Source: Paludibacter jiangxiensis (lineage in GTDB: Bacteria > Bacteroidota > Bacteroidia > Bacteroidales > Paludibacteraceae). Taken from it: a stretch of 64,000 nucleotides of DNA. Position numbers and translations under genes: made by a program. This document shows, one piece after another, positions 48,824 to 57,921 of this stretch; the first letter of the stretch is position 1; every line of letters begins with the position of its first letter. A model generated the notes under the pieces. The model was not told the origin of the DNA. It was given only the letters and a program-made list of their open reading frames with translations, and did not search any database. The stretch spans positions 1-64,000 of the forward strand of contig CAMDGD010000001.1 of the NCBI GenBank assembly GCA_945897785.1, given 5' to 3'.

Positions 48824-48906
48824 TGGGCAGTGGTGGATTCGAACCACCGTAGGCTTACGCCAGCAGAGTTACAGTCTGCCCCATTTGGCCACTCTGGTAA
48901 CTACCC
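48824..48906 (-). tRNA. tRNA-Tyr (GTA anticodon)
   Basis: 83 nt with a long variable arm (class II); acceptor GGGTAGT/ACTGCCC with one G-U; anticodon loop CT-GTA-AC in a GCAGA/TCTGC stem; no encoded CCA. Confidence 0.95.
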
Positions 48907-48919
48907 GTAAAAAATAATG

Positions 48920-48993
48920 AGCCTCTTGTCGGATTCGAACCAACGACCCCGAGATTACAAATCACGTGCTCTGGCCAACTGAGCTAAAGAGGC
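48920..48993 (-). tRNA. tRNA-Thr (TGT anticodon)
   Basis: 74 nt; acceptor GCCTCTT/AAGAGGC; anticodon loop TT-TGT-AA; the anticodon stem (CGTGA/TCTCG) contains one T-T mismatch. First tRNA of the cluster that leads into tuf and the rpo operon; no encoded CCA. Confidence 0.92.
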
Positions 48994-49022
48994 ATTAACA
49001 AAGCGTTTGAATATAGAATTAA

Positions 49023-49055
49023 AAGCCGTTTTAACAGAACCTGCTAAAACGGCTT
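49023..49055 (-). terminator. Hairpin between hpf and the tRNA cluster
   Basis: A perfect 11-bp stem (AAGCCGTTTTA / TAAAACGGCTT) followed on the minus strand by TTTTAATT. It probably terminates the rpsU-xer-hpf transcript and separates it from the tRNA-tuf-rpo operon. Confidence 0.65.
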
Positions 49056-49108
49056 GCAAATGTAGAGCAATTATTTTTAATTACAAAAAATTATTCTCTA
49101 ATTTTTTA

Positions 49109-49405
49109 TTATTGTCGTGCTTTTTCTTTAAATTTAATCAACTGCTTTTCAATAGCATCAATAGCTGTATCTAAAGACTCTTCAAAGCTATCATAAACCT
49201 TAGAAGCAAAAAATTCTGCATTTGGTATAGATAGTTTAATCTCGACTTCCTTATTCAATGAAGTTTCAGGTTTGATTAACTTGAAATATAAATCAACATG
49301 AATGATTTCATCTGTCAATTTTTTCAACTTTTGCACTTTCTTATTCGCATATGCTTCCAACTGATTTGAAATATCAAAACGAACTGCATGGATTTTTACA
49401 TTCAT
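49109..49405 (-). CDS. hpf: Ribosome hibernation-promoting factor (HPF/YfiA family), short form
   Basis: A 98-residue protein of the sigma-54 modulation/ribosome-hibernation fold (MNVKIHAVRFDISNQLEAYANKKVQKLKKL...), with DAIDAIEKQLIKFKEK at the C-terminus. It stabilises idle ribosomes in stationary phase. It lacks the C-terminal dimerisation domain of long HPF. It follows xer by 20 bp. Confidence 0.93.
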   Translation of the reverse strand: MNVKIHAVRFDISNQLEAYANKKVQKLKKLTDEIIHVDLYFKLIKPETSLNKEVEIKLSIPNAEFFASKVYDSFEESLDTAIDAIEKQLIKFKEKARQ

Positions 49406-49425
49406 AATTTAATCTCCTATTTATT

Positions 49426-50304
49426 TTATGCTCTTGGATGAGCTTGTTTATAAATTTTTTGTAATTGCTCAAAAGTAGTGTGTGTATATATTTCTGTTGC
49501 TGAAAGATTGCTATGGCCCAACAACTCTTTTACGGCATTTAATTCTGCACCATTATTTAGTAATGTAGAAGCAAAAGTATGTCGCAATACATGTGGACTC
49601 CTTTTTGTAAGTGTACTTCCTTGCGACATATACTTGTTAACCACATTATAAACTAATTTTGAGTACATACTACAACCGTTTCTTCTAACAAAAAACGAAA
49701 GACTACCAACATTTTCTTGCTGTGATTTTAATTTCAAGTAATCTTGCACCAAAAGCAATAAGTCTTTTCCCAATGGTATTCTTCTTTCCTTATTCCTCTT
49801 ACCTATGACCCTTAAAGATGCTGTAAAAAAATCAAAATCAGTGTCTTTAATAGTTACAAGTTCCGAAACACGAATGCCTGTCTCATAAAAAAGCGTTATT
49901 ATAAGTCTATCTCTATAAGACTCAAAAGCATCCCCAACAATTACTTCGTTAATTACAAAAGCCACTTCTTTTTCTTTAAAAAAAACAGGAAGAGGCTTAG
50001 CTGCTTTGGGTGAAATAATATTTCGCGCAGGATTTCGTTGAACTATGTTCTCGTGAATAAGAAATTTATAAAACGATTTTAACGAAGACAATTTTCTAGT
50101 AACAGAGCGAGGACTTACTCCTTCTTCCATTAAAAATATTATCCATTGACGGATGTGTTCCGAGGCAACAGCGTTAAGCGCATTTATTTGGAATTCCTTT
50201 TTTACAAACAACTCAAATTGCAACAAGTCGTTTTTATAAGACAAAACAGTATGTAAAGAATAATTCTTTTCATACTGTAAATATTGCATATACTTCTCAA
50301 TCAT
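49426..50304 (-). CDS. Tyrosine recombinase XerC/XerD-like
   Basis: A 292-residue recombinase with the SAM-like N-terminal core-binding domain (about 1-90) and catalytic residues Arg145, Lys169, His238, Arg241, His264 and nucleophile Tyr273. The gene is embedded in a housekeeping operon (rpsU-xer-hpf) with no attachment sites or cargo, so it is most likely the core dimer-resolution recombinase and not a phage integrase. Assignment to XerC versus XerD is not possible by eye. Confidence 0.93.
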   Translation of the reverse strand: MIEKYMQYLQYEKNYSLHTVLSYKNDLLQFELFVKKEFQINALNAVASEHIRQWIIFLMEEGVSPRSVTRKLSSLKSFYKFLIHENIVQRNPARNIISPKAAKPLPVFFKEKEVAFVINEVIVGDAFESYRDRLIITLFYETGIRVSELVTIKDTDFDFFTASLRVIGKRNKERRIPLGKDLLLLVQDYLKLKSQQENVGSLSFFVRRNGCSMYSKLVYNVVNKYMSQGSTLTKRSPHVLRHTFASTLLNNGAELNAVKELLGHSNLSATEIYTHTTFEQLQKIYKQAHPRA

Positions 50305-50378
50305 AAAAACAACCGTCTATTTTCACAACTAAGATACAAAAAAAAGAAAGACAATGCTACGCAAATAGAATATATTAC

Positions 50379-50570
50379 TTATTCAGCTGAGTGTTGTAAC
50401 TTTTGAACATAAATAGCATGCAACTTCTGCTCTCTATTTACAATAGATGGTTTATCAAAACATTGACGCCTTCTTAATTCTTTTACAACTCCTGTTTTTT
50501 CAAATTTTCTTTTGAATTTCTTAAGTGCTTTTTCAATGTTCTCACCTTCTTTAACCGGTACTATAATCAT
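50379..50570 (-). CDS. rpsU: 30S ribosomal protein S21
   Basis: A 63-residue basic protein (VKEGENIEKALKKFKRKFEKTGVVKELRRRQCFDKPS) of the S21 family, bound near the anti-Shine-Dalgarno region of 16S rRNA. It opens the rpsU-xer-hpf operon behind a good promoter. Confidence 0.95.
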   Translation of the reverse strand: MIIVPVKEGENIEKALKKFKRKFEKTGVVKELRRRQCFDKPSIVNREQKLHAIYVQKLQHSAE

Positions 50571-50622
50571 AATTGATTTTATTTATTGTGAAATATTAAA
50601 CTTGTATTCTTAAAATGGCTTG

Positions 50623-50653
50623 CAAAAATAGACAATCCTTTTTGAACTGCAAA
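50623..50653 (-). promoter_or_regulatory. Promoter of rpsU-xer-hpf
   Basis: On the minus strand, -33 TTTG (50653-50650) and -7 TATTTTTG (50630-50623) are 19 bp apart, matching the Bacteroidota consensus, about 53 bp before rpsU. Confidence 0.65.
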
Positions 50654-50714
50654 AAAAAACGAAAAATAAATTACTTACTGACAATCAAGAAAAAAGGATT
50701 TCGTAAATTTCTTT

Positions 50715-50722
50715 TACTTTTG
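50715..50722 (+). promoter_or_regulatory. Probable -7 element for the FcoT-like gene
   Basis: TACTTTTG matches TAnnTTTG, 20 bp before the ATG. No TTG at the right -33 distance. Confidence 0.4.
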
Positions 50723-50742
50723 TAAAAAGCAAACATCCATTT

Positions 50743-51201
50743 ATGAAAAACAACTTATTGACTCTTTTTTTAAGTCCGTACAAAAAAGAAACACAGTTTC
50801 TTCAATCCTTTGAAATAATAAAAAACAAAGGATACGGCACCTTTAAGACTACAAGCAATTTTTATTGCAGTGAAAATAAGCCTGTAGAACATTTTTCTGC
50901 TGTTGAACTTCAAATCTGTCTGAATCAATTATTGTATCTATATTTTGCTCATCTTAATCTATTTGACAAATCTACCTTTTCAAACAAAGAAACATTTGTG
51001 GAACAATTAAACAAAAACAACTTTATCACAGAACAAACGATGCATTTTAAAAAACCTATTGATGTTTCATCTTCATTTCAAGGCGTAATTGAAGTGTTAA
51101 AATCAAAAAAAATAAAAAATACTGTATTTATGGAGTGCCTATATACATTCGAAATGAATTGTTATGGAACGGTTAAAGTGGCGCATATTATTGAAAACTG
51201 A
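50743..51201 (+). CDS. Possible FcoT-like hotdog-fold protein
   Basis: A 152-residue protein without signal peptide. The pattern HFSAVELQICLNQLLYLYFAHL recalls the central helix of FcoT-like hotdog thioesterases (HFxAVE...CxNQ), with a C-terminal beta strand rich in Cys/Phe/Tyr (MECLYTFEMNCYGTVKVAHI). This is tentative. It abuts the aminopeptidase P gene (5 bp), so the two are probably cotranscribed. Its substrate is unknown. Confidence 0.45.
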   Translation: MKNNLLTLFLSPYKKETQFLQSFEIIKNKGYGTFKTTSNFYCSENKPVEHFSAVELQICLNQLLYLYFAHLNLFDKSTFSNKETFVEQLNKNNFITEQTMHFKKPIDVSSSFQGVIEVLKSKKIKNTVFMECLYTFEMNCYGTVKVAHIIEN

Positions 51202-51205
51202 TAGA

Positions 51206-52996
51206 ATGAACATACAGAAAAGAATTGACCGAGCTAGGCAAGTTTTAAGAGAAAACAACTCTACTGCTTGTGTTATTCCTACTAACGATCCACATATAAG
51301 TGAATATACTGCAAATTATTGGAAAACACGCACCTATTTATCTGGATTTACAGGCTCTGCAGGGACTTTAATCATTACAACAAAAGATGCCTGTTTATTT
51401 ACCGACGGTCGGTATGAACTTCAGGCTAAAGAAGAACTAAAACATAGCGCCATTGACTTAGTAATAACGAATGACATTATTCTCTCAATAAGTATCTGGC
51501 TAAAAAAACAACTATCTCGTGGAGATACCATTCTTGTAAATAATTTTCTGTTTACTATTCACGAATATAATCTACTATATAAAAAGTTGACATCGAAAAA
51601 CATTCAAATAACATCCGGTGTTGATATTGCCGAAAAAGTTTGGAAAAAAAGACCACCTCTTCCTCAAGAGGATGTTTTTATTCACCACATTAAGTTTTCT
51701 GGAGAAACGACCGCAGACAAATTAAAGAGAACAAGGCTAGCACTGTCGGAAAAAGATTCTGACACATTGTTATTAAATTCTTTAAATGACATTGCCTGGC
51801 TGTTTAATATTCGAGGTAAAGACATTGATTATAACCCACTAACAATTGCTTATGCTTTTATTGATAATGAAAAAGCAATTCTTTTTATATCAAAAAACAA
51901 ACTTACCAAGGAAGTGAAATTCTATTTACAGAAGAACAGAATATTCGCAGAGGCCTACGAGAATTTTCTTCCATACTTAGCCTCAATTAAAAATAAAACG
52001 ATTTTATTGAACCCAACAAAAATGAATTATGGCGTATTTGAAAAGATTCATTCCAACAACACAATCATTTTTGATTATTCTCCGATAGAAGAACTTAAAA
52101 GCATCAAAAACCAAATAGAAATTCAGGGCTTCAAGGATTGTATGATTAAAGACGGCATAGCCTTAACAAGGGCTTTCTTATGGCTTGAAAATTGCTTGAC
52201 GCATAAAAAACAAGTGACTGAAATTGATTTTGCAAAGAAAATTGCCCAGTTTCGATCACAACAAAGCTTATATTATAACGAGAGCTTTGCTCCTATCGTT
52301 GGATATAAAGAGCATGGAGCTATCGTTCATTACAAGGCCTCGAAAAAAAGCAACAAAATAATTCAGGCTGAAGGATTATTGCTAACTGACACCGGCGGAC
52401 ATTATTACAACGGAACAACAGATATTACGAGAACAGTTGCTTTAGGCAGTGTTAACAACAAGCAGAAAGATCACTTTACTTGGGTATTAAAAGCAAATAT
52501 TGCCTTGTCAAGAAAAACTTTTAAAACAGGGACTTTTGGATATCAATTAGATAAAGTTGCACGAAAACAACTCGTAATAAACCATTGTAATTATAACCAT
52601 GGAACAGGTCATGGTGTTGGTCATTTCTCATCAGTTCACGAAGGACCACAAAGCATTAGACCCGATAAAAATAAAGTGCCGTTATCTGCAGGCATGATTG
52701 TTTCTAACGAACCTGGTGCTTACTTTGATAATGCTTACGGAATTCGAACAGAGAATTTACTACTTGTTAAATCAAAAGAAAATATTTCAAACAATAGCGT
52801 ATTGCATTTCGAAGTATTAACTTTGTTTCCTATTGACACATCAATTATTAATTTTTCATTAATGACAAGAAACGAGCTATTGTGGCTTAACAACTATCAT
52901 AAAAAAATAGTAGCAACATTATCTCCATTTTTAGAATCAAATGAAAAAGATTGGCTAAAAAGCAAGTGTCAACTAATAAAAGAAACACAACTGTAA
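51206..52996 (+). CDS. Xaa-Pro aminopeptidase (M24B, aminopeptidase P)
   Basis: A 596-residue metallopeptidase: creatinase N-terminal domain (about 1-150), second linker domain (about 165-305), and the M24 pita-bread domain (about 315-535). The metal ligands are present: two Asp in TDTGGHYYNGTTDITRT, His in GHGVGHFSSVHEGP, and Glu in SNEPGAYF and in the later TENLLLV. A C-terminal helical extension follows. It removes N-terminal residues before proline. I use ATG 51206; the ATG at 51164 would overlap the upstream gene. Confidence 0.93.
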   Translation: MNIQKRIDRARQVLRENNSTACVIPTNDPHISEYTANYWKTRTYLSGFTGSAGTLIITTKDACLFTDGRYELQAKEELKHSAIDLVITNDIILSISIWLKKQLSRGDTILVNNFLFTIHEYNLLYKKLTSKNIQITSGVDIAEKVWKKRPPLPQEDVFIHHIKFSGETTADKLKRTRLALSEKDSDTLLLNSLNDIAWLFNIRGKDIDYNPLTIAYAFIDNEKAILFISKNKLTKEVKFYLQKNRIFAEAYENFLPYLASIKNKTILLNPTKMNYGVFEKIHSNNTIIFDYSPIEELKSIKNQIEIQGFKDCMIKDGIALTRAFLWLENCLTHKKQVTEIDFAKKIAQFRSQQSLYYNESFAPIVGYKEHGAIVHYKASKKSNKIIQAEGLLLTDTGGHYYNGTTDITRTVALGSVNNKQKDHFTWVLKANIALSRKTFKTGTFGYQLDKVARKQLVINHCNYNHGTGHGVGHFSSVHEGPQSIRPDKNKVPLSAGMIVSNEPGAYFDNAYGIRTENLLLVKSKENISNNSVLHFEVLTLFPIDTSIINFSLMTRNELLWLNNYHKKIVATLSPFLESNEKDWLKSKCQLIKETQL

Positions 52997-53014
52997 TTTT
53001 TAGATTTTATTTGT

Positions 53015-54442
53015 ATGAAAAAGCTATTATTATTGTGCCTACTATTCCTCTATTCAACATTTTTAGGCTTTAGTGCGTACAAAATCCACATTAAAGCACC
53101 TCAATTAGTAAACGACTCGATTTTTTTAGCCGGTTATTATAATGGAAAAATATATGCATTAGACACCTTAGCTTTAAACAACAAAGGAGAAGGCGTGTTT
53201 ACTGGGAACAAAACCTTGGATGAAGGTTTATACATGCTTTACTTATCCCCACAACGACACTATGACTTTCTTGTTGGAAAAAAACAGGATCTAGTAGCAA
53301 AAATTGACACTAATAAGCTAACACTGCAAATGCATGGAGACATTCAAACCGAAGCATTTATTGATTTTGGCACTTATATGATGCAAAAAAAAGAAGAACA
53401 AAGTACTTTAAAGAAAAAACAAGATGAAGCAAAAGGCGATTCAATTAAAGAAAAAGCCATTTTGTTAGAAATTAAAAAACTCGACGATGATGTGATTGAT
53501 TACCAAAAAAGTATAGCCGAACGATTTAAAGGAGAACTTATGGACTTATTTCTAAAAGCCCTTATTATTCCTCAATTTCCAGAAGAACTCTTACATAGCA
53601 ACTTGGCTGAAGAAGAATTGCAAATGGCAAAATACCAATATGCCAAATACCATTATTGGGATAATATCGACTTATCGGACATTCGATCATGGCGATTAAA
53701 CATGTTAAACCGTAAACTACAAGAATATCTACAACACATTATCATTCCTAATCCTGACAGTATTACTGAGGCAGCAATCTATTTAATAGAAAAATCTAAA
53801 CAAAAAAACATACCCTATAAGTATGATAAAAACAAACCTACTTCTTATGAATTACTGGTTAATTACATGATACAATATTCAGTAACAAGTAAAATGATGG
53901 GAATGGATAACTTGATGGTAGCACTTGCCGACAAGTATTATTTTACAGGAGAGGCTCCTTGGGCTGATTCAACAATTATGGCAAATATTGCTACTGAAGT
54001 TAAAAAGGTCCGGCACAACTTAATTGGAATGACAGCGGCAAATTTACCGCTAAAAAAATATGATGGAAATACTTTTAATATCCATGACATCAAAAGCAAA
54101 TGTACTCTACTCTATTTTTATGAACCATCCTGTGGTCATTGCAAAGAAGTTACACCTAAACTATACAATCAAGTTTACCAAAAATACAAGTCAAAAGGCT
54201 TAGAAATTATTGCTATGTATATTATGACTGACAAAAAAGAATGGAAAGATTTCTTAGATAAGCATCAGTTATTTGATTGGATAAATGCATGGGATCCTAA
54301 TAGACAATCATTCTACTGGCAGTTTTTTGACACATCAACAACCCCAGGCATCTACTTACTTGATATAGACAAAAAAATCATTGCAAAAAAAATCGATATT
54401 CCATCTGTTGAAAAGATACTTGAAATTGAACTTAATAAATAA
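53015..54442 (+). CDS. Secreted thioredoxin-fold (TlpA-like) protein with DUF4369/DUF5106-type N-terminus
   Basis: A 475-residue protein with a signal peptide (1-20), an N-terminal beta-rich DUF4369-like part (about 22-125, ...NDSIFLAGYYNGKIYALDTLALNNKGEGVFTG), a helical middle region (about 125-330) and a thioredoxin domain (about 335-475) with active site CGHC (Cys373-Cys376) and the cis-Pro site TTPG. It is expected to work as a periplasmic thiol-disulfide oxidoreductase in reduction of envelope or cytochrome thiols. Confidence 0.85.
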   Translation: MKKLLLLCLLFLYSTFLGFSAYKIHIKAPQLVNDSIFLAGYYNGKIYALDTLALNNKGEGVFTGNKTLDEGLYMLYLSPQRHYDFLVGKKQDLVAKIDTNKLTLQMHGDIQTEAFIDFGTYMMQKKEEQSTLKKKQDEAKGDSIKEKAILLEIKKLDDDVIDYQKSIAERFKGELMDLFLKALIIPQFPEELLHSNLAEEELQMAKYQYAKYHYWDNIDLSDIRSWRLNMLNRKLQEYLQHIIIPNPDSITEAAIYLIEKSKQKNIPYKYDKNKPTSYELLVNYMIQYSVTSKMMGMDNLMVALADKYYFTGEAPWADSTIMANIATEVKKVRHNLIGMTAANLPLKKYDGNTFNIHDIKSKCTLLYFYEPSCGHCKEVTPKLYNQVYQKYKSKGLEIIAMYIMTDKKEWKDFLDKHQLFDWINAWDPNRQSFYWQFFDTSTTPGIYLLDIDKKIIAKKIDIPSVEKILEIELNK

Positions 54443-54445
54443 ACC

Positions 54446-54961
54446 ATGGCTTTAGTAAAATCTGTTCGAGGATTCAGCCCTCAAATTGGCTCAAATTGTT
54501 TTTTAGCAGAAAACGCAACAATAATTGGAGATGTTATTATTGGAAATGATTCAAGCATTTGGTTCAACACCGTGATTAGAGGAGATGTAAATGCGATACG
54601 AATAGGCAACAATGTAAACATACAAGATGGTGCAGTGCTACATACTTTATACGAGAAATCAACGATAAAAATTGGCAATTTTGTTTCTATAGGACACAAT
54701 GTAACAATTCATGGAGCTACAATTAATAATTATGCGTTAATAGGTATGGGAGCTATAATATTAGATCATGCACTTATTGGAGAAGGGGCTATAATTGCAG
54801 CAGGATCGGTTGTGCTTAGTGGAACTATTGTTGAACCAAACTCATTGTGGGGAGGCGTTCCGGCAAAATTTATAAAAGTAATCAGCGAGGAACAATCAAA
54901 AAATATTAACAAAAAAATCGCACACAACTATTCATTGTATGCTAGTTGGTATAATGATTAA
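54446..54961 (+). CDS. Gamma-carbonic anhydrase family protein
   Basis: A 171-residue left-handed beta-helix with repeated hexapeptides (IIGDVIIG, IRIGNNVNI, IKIGNFVSI). Zinc ligands correspond to His66, His84 and His89 (VLHT and GHNVTIHG). The family (YrdA/PaaY-like) may act as carbonic anhydrase or in acyl transfer. It is 3 bp after the TlpA-like gene. Confidence 0.92.
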   Translation: MALVKSVRGFSPQIGSNCFLAENATIIGDVIIGNDSSIWFNTVIRGDVNAIRIGNNVNIQDGAVLHTLYEKSTIKIGNFVSIGHNVTIHGATINNYALIGMGAIILDHALIGEGAIIAAGSVVLSGTIVEPNSLWGGVPAKFIKVISEEQSKNINKKIAHNYSLYASWYND

Positions 54962-54978
54962 TTTTTTTTGATTTTGGA

Positions 54979-55009
54979 TTTGTAAATACAAAAACTAAAA
55001 CTATCTTTG
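54979..55009 (+). promoter_or_regulatory. Promoter of the tandem tRNA-Val genes
   Basis: -33 TTTG at 54979-54982 and -7 TATCTTTG at 55002-55009 (19 bp apart) fit the consensus, about 26 bp before the first tRNA. Confidence 0.7.
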
Positions 55010-55034
55010 CAACCGCTTAGCATTAGAAGTGTAT

Positions 55035-55109
55035 GGGCGTTTAGCTCAGCTGGTTCAGAGCACCTGCCTTACAAGCAGGGGGTCAATGGTTCGAATCCAT
55101 TAACGCCCA
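55035..55109 (+). tRNA. tRNA-Val (TAC anticodon), copy 1
   Basis: 75 nt; acceptor GGGCGTT/AACGCCC; anticodon loop CT-TAC-AA in a CCTGC/GCAGG stem; identical to copy 2 over the whole gene. No encoded CCA. Confidence 0.97.
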
Positions 55110-55136
55110 CATATTTTAAAACAACATACACTTCAG

Positions 55137-55211
55137 GGGCGTTTAGCTCAGCTGGTTCAGAGCACCTGCCTTACAAGCAGGGGGTCAATGGTTCGAATCC
55201 ATTAACGCCCA
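55137..55211 (+). tRNA. tRNA-Val (TAC anticodon), copy 2
   Basis: 75 nt, identical to the copy 27 bp upstream. Followed directly by a terminator, so the two form one unit. Confidence 0.97.
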
Positions 55212-55212
55212 C

Positions 55213-55247
55213 AAAAAAAGGTTATCCACTTGGATAACCTTTTTTTT
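55213..55247 (+). terminator. Terminator of the tRNA-Val pair
   Basis: A-tract, stem GGTTATCC/GGATAACC, 4-nt loop, T-tract. Confidence 0.9.
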
Positions 55248-55274
55248 GTGGGACATAAATCAAATTCTTGCAAA

Positions 55275-55309
55275 AAAAAAAGATTGCCAATAATTGACAA
55301 TCTTTTTTT
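55275..55309 (-). terminator. Terminator of the T9SS operon
   Basis: A-tract plus AGATTG pairs with CAATCT plus T-tract around an 11-nt loop, 18 bp past the gldN stop. It may act in both directions. Confidence 0.8.
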
Positions 55310-55326
55310 ATTATTTCAAAAAACTA

Positions 55327-56208
55327 TTAATATTCCCACAAATCTTGTTCTTGATTCAAGATATCTGTTTTAATACGCATTTGTTCTCTTTTAACTTCTT
55401 CTGGAGTAGAATTGTAATCAAGAATCATACGGTTTTGAAGATTCGATTCTTTATATAAATTACTAGCAAATCGTCTTTTCATAAACAAATCATCAAAAGA
55501 CATACGCGCTCCATTATTCTTATCTGTAATCATTACTTCTCTCTGAACAAAATGTGGCCTTAAAGCATCATAAGGAATCCAGAACAATGGGAAATTTTGA
55601 ATACCAACACCCCTATCTGTTACAATAACAGGAGCAATAGAAACTATTTTAACATTAAAAGTAGATGAGTTTTTATCAAAGAACCAAACTTCTTTCAAAA
55701 AATATTTAATAACCTCTCTGTTCGGTATATCACTTTCTTCAATTTCATAAGATTTTACTTTTGTAACCGGATCAGTTTGCGTTTTATATATTACTTCAAA
55801 TTTATTTAGAAACTCCTCAAAATCTACTAAATTGTCTTTAGTGAATTTCTCATAGTTAAATTCAAAATTGAATGCAGGAACTTTTTTATCTTTAATCAAT
55901 TTAAAAATAACTGAAAACAAAGACTCACGCCCATTACCAGGTTCTTCTGGATAATACAATGGATAATTCATCTTTTCTCTTAGGTCTATCACTCTATAAA
56001 CCACTTTTTGCCAATAAATATCATCAGCTCGTGGATTTTGAAATTCAATTGGCTCTAAGTCTTCTAAGTCATATGCCGTAGGCAAATTACTAGGAATTTC
56101 TCCGAACTCGTTGAAAAAATCATTTTGTGTTGAACTCTGCGCATTTAAGGTAACAATTCCAATAAAGAATGTTACCAGCAGGATAAATAAACGATTGTAC
56201 GCTTTCAT
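55327..56208 (-). CDS. gldN: Gliding motility/T9SS protein GldN (PorN)
   Basis: A 293-residue protein with a signal peptide (1-23, cleaved near LNAQ). It carries the PorN/GldN features: DIYWQKVVYRVIDLREKMNYPLYYP, LFSVIFKLIKDKKVPAF and the late VSIAPVIV...FPLFWIPYDALRPHFVQREV segment. In the T9SS it forms the periplasmic PorK-PorN ring under the outer membrane. It is the last gene of porP-gldKLMN. Confidence 0.94.
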   Translation of the reverse strand: MKAYNRLFILLVTFFIGIVTLNAQSSTQNDFFNEFGEIPSNLPTAYDLEDLEPIEFQNPRADDIYWQKVVYRVIDLREKMNYPLYYPEEPGNGRESLFSVIFKLIKDKKVPAFNFEFNYEKFTKDNLVDFEEFLNKFEVIYKTQTDPVTKVKSYEIEESDIPNREVIKYFLKEVWFFDKNSSTFNVKIVSIAPVIVTDRGVGIQNFPLFWIPYDALRPHFVQREVMITDKNNGARMSFDDLFMKRRFASNLYKESNLQNRMILDYNSTPEEVKREQMRIKTDILNQEQDLWEY

Positions 56209-56236
56209 AATTCAATTATTTAAATTTTTCTCTATT

Positions 56237-57862
56237 CTAGTTTACTATAACTTCCATAGGAGGTAATTTTCGCTCAACTTTGTCAGGCCCCATAGCTCTA
56301 ACACCACCAATAAAAAACTTCTTTCCTTTTGAAGTTGTTCTAATATAAGCTATTTGTTGTTCTGTAAAATTAGCACCAGACGATGATAATATTTGAGACC
56401 CCATAGCACTAGACACATTTAATTCAAACCCTATCACTTTAAAATCTGCTTCAATATCAGCATCATCTAATTCAGCACCTAGTGTTGTAACATCTAGTAG
56501 AAACTTTTTAGCAATTTTTTCATTGCCTTTATATTTCATTCTATTCCCAGCATCATCTCTATAAGGAAGAAATGCAATAGGGGGTGGTAACATCTTCACC
56601 CGGAAATTTCTAGAACCCATCCGTTGATCTCTTCCATCAATTTTAGCTACAACATTAATAATGCATTCTTGACCAACCTTTGCCGGTCTTGCTATATAAC
56701 CTCCATTAGGCTTTTTAATTAATGATCCACCAACCATTGTAGCTACTACAGAAGTAGATGCTACACCCGGAACAGAAACACTAACTTCATTATCAATACC
56801 AGCATAAAACACATTCATTTGATCAGCTGAGATTGTAGCAGATGGCGCCCCAACATTAAATTCAGACTCAAACACATAAAAAGAAGAAGAACCATCGGGT
56901 CTAAATACTTTTATATACCCTCCATATTTTTGTTCACCAATAGAACTAGCCGGTCTCTCATACAATCCATCTTCAACAATCGTACCACCAACCCCATTTT
57001 TATAATCTCCTCCTACATATACTTGAGGTTTTTGAGTGGAGTCTCTTGCAGCTAATATAATACGTGCAGAATATTTCCCCCCTTGAATAACATATTTAGA
57101 CTCAGGTATAGGCAATGCTTCAATTGCATTTACGCGAAAATCATCCGCATCAACCATCCCTTTTAAATAAGTAACAACCTCCCCTTCAATACTACGCACA
57201 TCTGCCTGAATTTTAGAGAGAATTGTAGTTACAGCAGCAACAGGCATCATAGAGAAACGAGCTACTTCCCAATCTCTCAATTCGTTACCGTGTCCAATAA
57301 CTTTATCTGTTGAAAAAGTTTTTGTAATTAAACTAACTTTTGCTGTATCAGATATTACTTTAGACAATAACAAATCTCTGTATTTCTCAATGGCTTTGCG
57401 AATAACAATTCCTTTTTTGGGTCCACTTTCCTCAATACAAATCCAACCAGCAGCATCTAAGTTACTTTTAGCTTCGATATGATATCCATCAAGCGACTTG
57501 TTTTTATAAACGCCTGCTGCTTCTAACTTATCTTTTCCATCAGCATGGGCTACAATTTCAATTTTAAGATCTTCAATAGCTTGAAAAAGCTTATCAGACT
57601 CTAACCTAATATCTTTTGCTGAATTTAACCAATCACCTACCTTATCAGGATTTCGTCCATTCAAATCTTCAAACTGATAATATAAATTTACATTTCTATT
57701 TACTGAACCTTTGGTATTAATATGGAGACTCTGTTCAACCATAGAAAACCCTTCAAGTATATCGGCAGATACATTCATTGCCAACATCGCTGTTAACACC
57801 AAATACATCATGCCTATCATTTTTTGTCTCGGCGTTTCCGGACAATTCGTTGCACCACCCAT
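56237..57862 (-). CDS. gldM: Gliding motility/T9SS motor protein GldM (PorM)
   Basis: A 541-residue protein: a short cytoplasmic head (GGATNCPETPRQKMIGM), one membrane helix (about 18-36, MYLVLTAMLAMNVSA), then a long periplasmic shaft of four domains, first helical (about 40-225) and then beta sandwich repeats. With GldL it forms the proton-driven rotary motor that energises the T9SS and reaches the GldK/GldN ring. Gap to gldN 28 bp. Confidence 0.95.
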   Translation of the reverse strand: MGGATNCPETPRQKMIGMMYLVLTAMLAMNVSADILEGFSMVEQSLHINTKGSVNRNVNLYYQFEDLNGRNPDKVGDWLNSAKDIRLESDKLFQAIEDLKIEIVAHADGKDKLEAAGVYKNKSLDGYHIEAKSNLDAAGWICIEESGPKKGIVIRKAIEKYRDLLLSKVISDTAKVSLITKTFSTDKVIGHGNELRDWEVARFSMMPVAAVTTILSKIQADVRSIEGEVVTYLKGMVDADDFRVNAIEALPIPESKYVIQGGKYSARIILAARDSTQKPQVYVGGDYKNGVGGTIVEDGLYERPASSIGEQKYGGYIKVFRPDGSSSFYVFESEFNVGAPSATISADQMNVFYAGIDNEVSVSVPGVASTSVVATMVGGSLIKKPNGGYIARPAKVGQECIINVVAKIDGRDQRMGSRNFRVKMLPPPIAFLPYRDDAGNRMKYKGNEKIAKKFLLDVTTLGAELDDADIEADFKVIGFELNVSSAMGSQILSSSGANFTEQQIAYIRTTSKGKKFFIGGVRAMGPDKVERKLPPMEVIVN

Positions 57863-57921
57863 ATACTATAGTAATATTATTATATTAATAAAAAAAAATA
57901 ATTAATAATCAGTGGACTATT

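Noticed and set aside
49426-50304. Tyrosine recombinase as sign of a mobile element
   Set aside because: It lies inside a housekeeping operon (rpsU-xer-hpf), without cargo genes, att repeats or compositional shift, so it is treated as the core Xer recombinase.
55035-55211. Direct repeat that could suggest a CRISPR or attachment site
   Set aside because: The repeated unit is a complete tRNA-Val gene with promoter and terminator; no spacers, further repeats, integrase or cas gene are near it.
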